Origin: Lachnospiraceae bacterium | GTDB lineage: Bacteria; Bacillota; Clostridia; Lachnospirales; Lachnospiraceae | Assembly (NCBI GenBank): GCA_003488445.1 | Contig: DNLO01000047.1 | Location: forward strand, 1 to 5,244 | Direction of reading: 5' to 3' | DNA: 5,244 nucleotides | Shown: positions 1 through 5,244 of the stretch, one piece after another | Layout of the letters: every line of letters starts with the position of its first letter | Numbering within the stretch: the stretch's first letter is position 1 | Made by a program: the position numbers and the translations under genes | Notes under the pieces: generated by a model | Databases searched by the model: none | What the model was told of the DNA's origin: nothing | What the model saw: only the letters and a program-made list of their open reading frames with translations

Positions 1-192
1 GATGATGAAGAAGAGGAGTATGACGCGAAGGAAAGACGCGGATTCCTGTCGTCAGTCACTGATCTCCTGACCGGGAGAGCGGAAGATACGTCAGATGATG
101 AGGAGGATGATACCGGCGGGGAAGAAGATGAAGAAGATGACGAGGAGGAGGATAAACCCTCAGGTCCCAAATTCAGGGTCATCAAAAAATAA
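1..192 (+). CDS. C-terminal fragment of an unidentified protein with a highly acidic tail
   Basis: This reading frame is open from the first base and ends at a TAA at 190-192, so the last 63 residues of a longer protein are visible. About 28 of the 63 residues are Asp or Glu, in two clusters: residues 1-6 of the fragment and residues 32-51. Between them lies a short mixed segment (RRGFLSSVTDLLTGR) that could form an amphipathic helix. The fragment ends in a small basic, hydrophobic peptide (KFRVIKK). No catalytic motif or membrane segment is visible, and I do not recognise the family. Low-complexity acidic tails like this are usually disordered, so the identity depends on the missing N-terminal part. 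No hairpin terminator follows the stop, so the gene may share a transcript with the genes downstream. That the frame is coding is well supported by clean codon structure and by the downstream gene's ribosome site starting only after this stop. Confidence 0.75.
   Translation, partial: DDEEEEYDAKERRGFLSSVTDLLTGRAEDTSDDEEDDTGGEEDEEDDEEEDKPSGPKFRVIKK
94..153 (+). repeat. Low-complexity GAT/GAA/GAG codon tract
   Basis: Sixty bases encode residues 32-51 of the partial gene and consist almost wholly of GAT, GAC, GAA and GAG codons, interrupted once by Thr-Gly-Gly. A shorter tract of the same kind lies at 1-18. The strand is nearly all purine except for the T of the Asp codons. Because GAT/GAC and GAA/GAG codons are mixed rather than in perfect units, this looks like selection for acidic protein sequence more than a simple unstable microsatellite, although length variation by slippage is possible. 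Confidence 0.6.
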
Positions 193-196
193 ACAG

Positions 197-225
197 TAAA
201 CAGCTGAAAATAAAGATCATATACA
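197..225 (+). promoter_or_regulatory. Weak candidate sigma-A promoter ahead of the coiled-coil gene and addBA
   Basis: TAAACA at 197-202 matches the TTGACA -35 consensus at 4 of 6 positions. TATACA at 220-225 matches the TATAAT -10 consensus at 4 of 6, and the two are separated by exactly 17 bases. Transcription would start around 232, leaving a very short leader just ahead of the ribosome site at 234-240. Both boxes are poor matches in an AT-rich gap, so this may be chance; read-through from the upstream gene is an equally good explanation for expression. Confidence 0.22.
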
Positions 226-233
226 GTATACGG

Positions 234-240
234 AAGGAGA
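234..240 (+). promoter_or_regulatory. Ribosome binding site of the coiled-coil gene
   Basis: AAGGAGA ends six bases before the ATG at 247. It is a good Shine-Dalgarno match, the strongest in the window, and it fixes the start of the 161-residue protein. Confidence 0.8.
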
Positions 241-246
241 AGAGAA

Positions 247-732
247 ATGTCAGAAGAAATGAAGAATGAAGAGAAGGTGCTGAACCCCGGGGGGAATGAG
301 AGCATGGAGGATCTGCTCCGCCAGATCCTGGAGGCGGACAAGAATGAGGTGAAGTATGCGAAACGTGCTGCATTTTTCATGACGGGACTGTTTGTGATAT
401 TCCTGGTGGCTGCCGTGATCATAGTGCCCAAGGTGGTGGAGACCCTGTCTCACGTGAATACAGCCGTGATAGCTGCGGGAGAGACGCTCAAGGGGGCGGA
501 TGACACTTTGCAGAGCGTGAACGAGGCCATAGAGAATATCAATACCATGAGTGCATCCATCACCGACACCTCGGAGAACATGAATGCGATGCTCACCGAT
601 AATGCACAGGCACTGACCGATGCAGTGGACAAGATGAATGCAATAGACTTCGATACGTTGAACAAAGCTATCAAAGATCTGCATGATGCGGTAGGACCTT
701 TTGCAAACTTCATGAATAAATTCAGCAGATAA
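247..732 (+). CDS. Small single-pass membrane protein with a long heptad-repeat helix, function unknown
   Basis: The 161-residue product is not one I can assign to a named family. Residues 1-40 are charged and polar and end in KR at 39-40. Residues 41-60 form one clear hydrophobic membrane segment. By the positive-inside rule this places the N-terminus in the cytoplasm and the C-terminal 100 residues outside. There is no signal-peptidase or lipobox motif, so it is probably a membrane anchor rather than a cleaved signal. From V70 to I133 hydrophobic or small residues recur with an unbroken 4-3 spacing, indicating a coiled coil; a second register follows from L138 to F159. The pattern recalls the extracytoplasmic or signalling helices of chemotaxis-receptor and MCE-like proteins, but no domain of either is present. 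The start is fixed by AAGGAGA six bases upstream. The stop lies 2 bases before addB, so the two are almost certainly co-transcribed. A functional link to AddAB is possible but unproven. Confidence 0.88.
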   Translation: MSEEMKNEEKVLNPGGNESMEDLLRQILEADKNEVKYAKRAAFFMTGLFVIFLVAAVIIVPKVVETLSHVNTAVIAAGETLKGADDTLQSVNEAIENINTMSASITDTSENMNAMLTDNAQALTDAVDKMNAIDFDTLNKAIKDLHDAVGPFANFMNKFSR

Positions 733-734
733 AA

Positions 735-3700
735 ATGCTGTATGTCATAGAGGGTCCCGCAGGGAGCGGAAAGACCACAAGGGCATACGAACTGCTGCTT
801 GGGGGAGCAAGAGAGCACAAGGACAGGAACTATATCCTTGTGATCCCCGAGCAGTCTTCTATCACTGCGCAGAAAGACATCATAGACATGAGCCCGGTGA
901 AGGGGATACTCAACATAGATATCCTCAGCTTCAACAGGCTCGCCCACAGGATATTTGAATCGGCCGGCGGAGAAGCGGCAGATCTTATAGACGACTCGGG
1001 CAAGAATCTCATAATAAGACATATAGCGGATGATATTAAAGGAGAACTGAGTGTACTCGGCGGCGAGCTGAAAAAGAGCGGCTACGTTGCTGAGATACGC
1101 TCTGTCATATCCGAATTCATGCAGTACGGCATCGATCCGGAGGATATCCCCGGCATAGCCGACAGGGCGGCAGCAGGCTCGCCTTATCTCTCACGCAAGC
1201 TGAAGGATGTGGGGCTGATATACAGCCGCTTCAGGGAGTATATGGGAGAGAGGTTCATGACGAGAGAGGAGCTCCTCATCAGGGCCGCCAAAGAGGTGGG
1301 AGGAGCCGACTTCCTGAAGGACGCCACCCTGATCTTTGATTCCTTCACGGGCTTCACACCGGTGCAGTACACCTTCATAGAGGCGCTGCTTTCCGGATGT
1401 AAGGATATCTATATCTGTGTCACGGACTCGGAGAACAAGAGAGGTTCTCTCTTCGCACTGGGAGAGGAGACAAGAGAGAGACTGGGAAGGATCGGCGAGC
1501 ATTTCGGTCTGGAGGAGATCTCCTTAAGGGAAGACCTGCGTCACAGGGCAGGCAGCGATATCGCGCTTTTGGGAAAGCATATCTTCGATCTGAATCCTTC
1601 CGGCACGAATGCTTCGGATGACGGATCGGTGGTGTTCGCATCATCGAAGGAGCCCTACAGTGAAGTCCGTGATGTGATGAGAGAGATATCCCATCTGGTG
1701 AGGGACAGGGGCTGGCACTACAGGGACTGCGGGATACTGATGGGAGATACGGAGCTGTATGCCGATATCGTCTTGAGCGAAGCAGAGATCTACCATATAC
1801 CCGTATACGTGGACCGTACAAGACACATCAGCCTGAATCCCTTCACGGAGCTAATCAGAGCGGCTATCCTGGTGCTGAAAGAAAACTACTCCTATACTTC
1901 TGTATTTCACCTTTTGAGGTCATATCTGACCGATGTAGAAACCGATGATATCGACCTGGCCGAGAACTATGTGCTGGCACTGGGGATAAGGGGCAGGAGC
2001 GCGTATGCAAAGCCTTTCACGAAGGCCTACAGGGGCGTGTCGGAGGAGATGATAGATGCTGCGGAGAGAGTGAGGCAGGCACTGAACGATATCCTCAGGC
2101 CGCTGACGGATCTCATGTCCGGCCGCGACTGTGCCACCGTGTCGGCTCTTACGGGAGCGGTGAGACAGATATGCGCGGATCTTAAATCCGATGAAAAGCT
2201 TGAGCAGTATGTGAACGCTTTCGAAGGAGGAGCTGATCCGGAGAGAGCCATGGAATATGCTCAGATCCATGATATCCTCTTCGGTCAGTTCGACAATATG
2301 GACTCACTGATAGGCGGGCAGGAGGTGTCCATACAGGAGTTTTCGGAACTGTATGAGGATGCCCTCTCAGAGATAAGAGTAGGGGTCATTCCCCCGAAGT
2401 CAGACGTGGTGATGGCAGGAGATCTGACGCGGAGCAGATTCAGCCATATCAGGGCGCTGTTCTTCATCGGCATGGTGGAGGGAGTGATACCTGCATCCGG
2501 GAACAGGGGCGGACTCATATCTGACAGCGACAGGCAGATACTGGAGGCACTCGGTACGGAGGTGGCACCCACGGCAGCCAGGAATGCAGAGAGAGAGAAG
2601 TTCTACTTTTACATGAACCTGATGAAGCCCGCGGAGCAGGTGAGATTTTCTTATCCCGAACAGGATCTGGACGGTGCGGTGTGCAGGGAGTCCTACTTCA
2701 TGAAGGAGGCAAGGCGCTGCCTGGATATCAAAGGATGCCGCAGGAGCGGCCGTACCGAAGGGATATACACGAAGGGCGAGCTCAAGGCTCTTTTGGCGGC
2801 AAGCATCAATGCCGATATGGACAGGGCTGCTCTCTACATGAAGGCACTCAAGGCTGTGGGTGAGAGCGCCGAAGATCTTATATCAAAGGCTGAAGACGAG
2901 GAGAGACTGTCGCCCGAGGCGGCACAGATACTCTTTGGCAGCAGGTTCATAGAGAGCCCCACAGAGCTGGAGAGATTCGCAGCCTGTCCATATGAACACT
3001 TTCTGGGCTACGGCCTCAGACTGCAGGAGAGGAAGGATTTCGATCTGCAGATGAGCGATATCGGATCTCTGCTTCACAAGGTGCTGGAGCTTTACTCCAG
3101 GCGGCTGGAGGAGAAAAGGCTCACCTTCAGGTCAGTCGATGACGTCACCTCAAAGGCAATCTTGGACAGTGCCATGAAGGATGCCGGGGACGACGTCATG
3201 ATGGGCAGGATATCCCTGCTTTCCGCAGACAGTGCCAGGGGAGCCCACATGATAGAGAGGCTGGGACGCTATGCTTCACGCAGTGTGGATACGCTGAGGT
3301 TCCAGGCAGGCAAGGGAAGCTTCGACGGGATATATTTCGAGAAGAAATTCAATGACTTCGGGCTCAAGGGGACCATAGACAGATGTGATGAGGCCCGTAC
3401 ACCTTCGGGTATCTTCATCGATGTGATCGACTACAAGACCGGCAACAGGGATTTTAATCCCGACAGGATATATCACGGACTGGACATACAGCTTCCGGTC
3501 TATCTTAATGCGGCTATGAAGATGAGAGAGGCCCTGGGTGAGGAGACGGTGAAGCCTGCGGGACTCTTTTATTATCATGTGGATGATCCCATAGTCGAGG
3601 GCAGCAGAGCCAGTGCGGACGATGAACTGGACCAGGCAGTGAGGAGGGAGCTGAGACTCAGGGGTGTGGTCAATGCGGACGAGGAGGCGATACGTGCCTT

Positions 3701-4031
3701 TGACCGGGATGTGATGGAAACACGCAGGTCGGCCGTTGTGCCGGTGAGCTTCAAGTCGAACGGTGAGCCCGATTCATATGCAAAGCTCTATACAGAGGAA
3801 GAGATGAGAGGGATGCTCGGCCATACCATCAGGCTGACTGATGAGCTGAGAGGACGCATAAAGAGCGGAGAGGTGGCGAAAAGCCCTTATATGATGGATA
3901 AGCGTGCAGAGTGCGAATACTGTGCATATAAGGAGATATGTGACGGGGGTCACAAGAGGAATCTGAAAAAGCAGGTTTTTCCGGAAGCGTGGAAGACATG
4001 GAATTCACAGAAGAACAGCAAAGATTCATAA
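735..4031 (+). CDS. addB: AddB, nuclease subunit of the AddAB helicase-nuclease (ATP-dependent deoxyribonuclease subunit B)
   Basis: AddB pairs with AddA to resect double-strand breaks in the cytoplasm. From studied Firmicutes enzymes, AddB degrades the 5'-ended strand and takes part in Chi recognition. The 1098-residue product is close to the size of Bacillus subtilis AddB (about 1,166). In order: Walker A GPAGSGKT at residues 7-14; the AddB-typical FDSFTGFTPVQ at 201-211; FFIGMVEGVIP at 576-586 in the inactivated helicase-like core; SPTELERFAACPY at 741-753, opening the nuclease domain; H781; GTIDRCD at 879-885; and DYKTG at 899-903. H781, D882, D899 and K901 match the RecB-family metal and catalytic positions. 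C751 with C1060, C1063 and C1069 (spacing CxxC-x5-C) matches the four cysteines that bind 4Fe-4S in AddB. All key residues are present, so the nuclease looks functional. The start is 2 bases after the previous stop with no clear Shine-Dalgarno, suggesting translational coupling. The end overlaps addA by 34 bases. Confidence 0.97.
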   Translation: MLYVIEGPAGSGKTTRAYELLLGGAREHKDRNYILVIPEQSSITAQKDIIDMSPVKGILNIDILSFNRLAHRIFESAGGEAADLIDDSGKNLIIRHIADDIKGELSVLGGELKKSGYVAEIRSVISEFMQYGIDPEDIPGIADRAAAGSPYLSRKLKDVGLIYSRFREYMGERFMTREELLIRAAKEVGGADFLKDATLIFDSFTGFTPVQYTFIEALLSGCKDIYICVTDSENKRGSLFALGEETRERLGRIGEHFGLEEISLREDLRHRAGSDIALLGKHIFDLNPSGTNASDDGSVVFASSKEPYSEVRDVMREISHLVRDRGWHYRDCGILMGDTELYADIVLSEAEIYHIPVYVDRTRHISLNPFTELIRAAILVLKENYSYTSVFHLLRSYLTDVETDDIDLAENYVLALGIRGRSAYAKPFTKAYRGVSEEMIDAAERVRQALNDILRPLTDLMSGRDCATVSALTGAVRQICADLKSDEKLEQYVNAFEGGADPERAMEYAQIHDILFGQFDNMDSLIGGQEVSIQEFSELYEDALSEIRVGVIPPKSDVVMAGDLTRSRFSHIRALFFIGMVEGVIPASGNRGGLISDSDRQILEALGTEVAPTAARNAEREKFYFYMNLMKPAEQVRFSYPEQDLDGAVCRESYFMKEARRCLDIKGCRRSGRTEGIYTKGELKALLAASINADMDRAALYMKALKAVGESAEDLISKAEDEERLSPEAAQILFGSRFIESPTELERFAACPYEHFLGYGLRLQERKDFDLQMSDIGSLLHKVLELYSRRLEEKRLTFRSVDDVTSKAILDSAMKDAGDDVMMGRISLLSADSARGAHMIERLGRYASRSVDTLRFQAGKGSFDGIYFEKKFNDFGLKGTIDRCDEARTPSGIFIDVIDYKTGNRDFNPDRIYHGLDIQLPVYLNAAMKMREALGEETVKPAGLFYYHVDDPIVEGSRASADDELDQAVRRELRLRGVVNADEEAIRAFDRDVMETRRSAVVPVSFKSNGEPDSYAKLYTEEEMRGMLGHTIRLTDELRGRIKSGEVAKSPYMMDKRAECEYCAYKEICDGGHKRNLKKQVFPEAWKTWNSQKNSKDS
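3983..3987 (+). promoter_or_regulatory. Probable weak ribosome binding site of addA, inside addB
   Basis: GGAAG here lies ten bases before the ATG at 3998; a second GGAAG at 3991-3995 is only two bases away, too close to work well for that start. Both are modest Shine-Dalgarno matches. An in-frame GTG at 3989 is an alternative start, but it would have poorer spacing and would add only three residues. The ATG gives the usual AddA opening (MEFTEEQQ), so it is preferred. Confidence 0.45.
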
Positions 4032-5244
4032 ACGAGAGAGACCATAATGTCCTGGTATCTGCAGCTGCGGGGAGCGGAAAGACCGCAGTGATAGTAGAGC
4101 GTGTGATAAGGCTCATCACGACGGAAGGATACTCTGTGTCGGAGCTTCTGGTGGTGACCTTTACCAAGGCTGCGGCTGCGGAAATGCGTGACCGTATCAG
4201 GGATGCGATCGCAGAAGCACTGCTGGATGGGAACATGAGCGAGGAGGTAAGGGAGCATCTTCTGAAGCAGATGACACTGATCTACTCGGCTGATATCACC
4301 ACCATTGACAGCTTCTGTCTGAACCTTGTCAGAGAGCACTTCAACATCTGTCATGTGGATCCCTCGTTCCGGGTGGCGGATGAGGGGGAGCTGAAGCTGA
4401 TCGCAGAGGAGGTCATGGAAGATCTGCTGCGAGACCGATACGAGTCTAAAGATGAGGGATTCTACAGGTTCGTGGATGATATCTCTACCGGCAGGGATGA
4501 CTCGAGAGTGGCGGAAGCCGTGAGGAAGGTATACGGATTCGCAGTGGCGAGACCGGATCCTGCGAAGTATATATCCTCTATGATGCAGCAGTACAGGGTG
4601 ACGGATGAGGATGAACTGGATGATACGCCTTTCATGCGCTCCCTCATTGATATCGCAAGGGAGAAGGCAGCACTGGCACTGGATATACTCGGCTATGCCG
4701 GGGCGATCTGCGAGAGGCCGGGTGGGCCGTATTACTACAGGGACACACTGGAGACGGACAGAGGATCCGTAGCGGGACTGTCGGGGTGTTGCAGCTATAG
4801 GGACTGGCAGGATGCCCTGCGTCAGATATCCTTCGGGACTCTGCCGTCCAGGAGAGATGACAGTGTGGATCCGTCTCTGCGTGACAGAGTGAAAAAGCTC
4901 AGAGACAAAGCGAAGAAGATCTTAAGAGATGATCTGAAAGGAAAGCTCTTTGCCACAGAGTCCGGAGACATCATCTACGAGCTGGGGATGTGCCTTCCCG
5001 ACGTGGAGGAGCTGTCTGCCCTTACACTGGAGTATCTGGAGCGCTTTGCTGAGGCAAAAAGAGAAAGAGGAGTGGCAGACTTCTCCGATCTTGAGCACAT
5101 GGCTCTATCCATCCTTCAGGATGAAGAGACCGGAGAGATGATGAGGAAAAGATACAGAGAGCTCATCATAGATGAATATCAGGACTGCAACAGAGTGCAG
5201 GAGGAGATATTCACGGCGCTGTCCAACGGACACAATTACATCAC
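3998..5244 (+). CDS. addA: AddA, helicase-nuclease subunit of AddAB (N-terminal third, runs off the window)
   Basis: AddA is the ATP-driven 3'-5' UvrD-family (superfamily 1A) helicase motor of AddAB and also carries a C-terminal RecB-type nuclease, which is beyond this window. The 415 visible codons are about one third of a usual AddA (around 1,200 residues). Visible in order: Q motif TEEQQ at 4-8; Walker A AAAGSGKT at 22-29; motif Ia VVTFTKAAAAEM at 52-63; motif Ic TIDSFC at 102-107; the AddA-typical DPSFRVAD segment shortly after it; DFSDLEH at 361-367; and Walker B/motif II IIDEYQDCN at 390-398 with catalytic D392 and E393. No frameshift or internal stop was found on reading the frame through. 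The start overlaps the last 34 bases of addB in a different frame, a layout that couples translation of the two subunits. The frame is still open at the last base, with the GDxKQSIY-type motif III expected just past the edge. Confidence 0.97.
   Translation, partial: MEFTEEQQRFINERDHNVLVSAAAGSGKTAVIVERVIRLITTEGYSVSELLVVTFTKAAAAEMRDRIRDAIAEALLDGNMSEEVREHLLKQMTLIYSADITTIDSFCLNLVREHFNICHVDPSFRVADEGELKLIAEEVMEDLLRDRYESKDEGFYRFVDDISTGRDDSRVAEAVRKVYGFAVARPDPAKYISSMMQQYRVTDEDELDDTPFMRSLIDIAREKAALALDILGYAGAICERPGGPYYYRDTLETDRGSVAGLSGCCSYRDWQDALRQISFGTLPSRRDDSVDPSLRDRVKKLRDKAKKILRDDLKGKLFATESGDIIYELGMCLPDVEELSALTLEYLERFAEAKRERGVADFSDLEHMALSILQDEETGEMMRKRYRELIIDEYQDCNRVQEEIFTALSNGHNYI

Noticed and set aside
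454..729. Coiled-coil protein as a chemotaxis receptor or a phage tail/tape-measure fragment
   Set aside because: There is no HAMP domain, no conserved receptor signalling hairpin and no second membrane segment, and the neighbouring genes are not chemotaxis or phage genes. The heptad pattern alone is not enough.
450..1022. 190-codon open frame on the minus strand
   Set aside because: It spans the junction of the coiled-coil gene and addB, both well supported on the + strand. Its translation is Cys/Ser-rich with no recognisable motif, as expected of an antisense shadow.
1191..1821. Minus-strand open frames of 103 and 133 codons inside addB
   Set aside because: The sense strand encodes continuous AddB sequence here. 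The antisense products are Arg/Ser/Pro-rich shadow translations without domain features.
2985..3944. Cas4-like arrangement: one cysteine, RecB-type nuclease motifs, then a three-cysteine cluster, suggesting a CRISPR adaptation gene
   Set aside because: Cas4 and AddB share this iron-sulfur nuclease fold. Here it is the C-terminal domain of a 1,098-residue protein with an N-terminal Walker A and adjacent addA, and no CRISPR repeats or cas genes are present.
3829..4354. Two overlapping minus-strand open frames of about 135 codons across the addB-addA junction
   Set aside because: They lie opposite the conserved AddB cysteine motif and the AddA Walker A and Ia motifs, overlap each other, and have no ribosome site or recognisable product.
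4950..5141. 63-codon open frame on the + strand inside addA
   Set aside because: It is out of frame with addA, whose own frame carries the conserved DFSDLEH segment in this stretch; no ribosome site or known motif supports it.
1..5244. A defence island or new multi-gene system
   Set aside because: The window is dominated by the core addBA repair operon with all key residues in place. There are no toxin-antitoxin, restriction, retron, transposase or array features; the only unknowns are the two small neighbouring genes.

Overview
The window looks like a chromosomal segment from a Gram-positive bacterium of the Firmicutes, most likely a Clostridia/Lachnospiraceae-type organism of middling GC content. 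The grounds are the gene order addB then addA, the AddB type with an iron-sulfur nuclease domain (the Firmicutes form of the RecBCD-like enzyme), and coding strands rich in AGA/AGG arginine, ATA isoleucine and GAG glutamate codons. The placement below phylum level is an inference.

Layout: all genes are on the + strand and very tightly packed. (1) Positions 1-192 are the last 63 codons of an unidentified gene with a strongly acidic C-terminal tail. (2) A 54-base gap holds a clear Shine-Dalgarno and a weak promoter candidate. (3) Positions 247-732 encode a 161-residue protein of unknown function, with one membrane segment followed by an unusually regular heptad-repeat helix. (4) Only 2 bases later, 735-4031 encodes a complete AddB (RexB-like) subunit, with an N-terminal Walker A, a C-terminal RecB-family nuclease and four cysteines for a 4Fe-4S cluster. 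(5) addA begins inside the end of addB, with a 34-base out-of-frame overlap, and runs off the window edge after 415 codons. The Q motif and helicase motifs I, Ia, Ic and II are intact; the rest of the helicase and its own nuclease domain lie beyond the window.

Working together: AddA and AddB form the heterodimeric helicase-nuclease that processes double-strand DNA ends, responds to Chi and prepares 3' single strands for RecA in homologous recombination. The overlap and minimal spacing imply translational coupling and balanced subunit supply. The small membrane/coiled-coil gene is spaced as if co-translated with addB. Whether it has any role with AddAB or only shares the transcript cannot be told from this window.

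No RNA genes, mobile elements, CRISPR arrays, integration sites or clear terminators were seen. There is no gene-free stretch longer than 54 bases. Apart from the small coiled-coil protein and the acidic-tail protein, this is an ordinary core DNA-repair locus, and I found no convincing new system.
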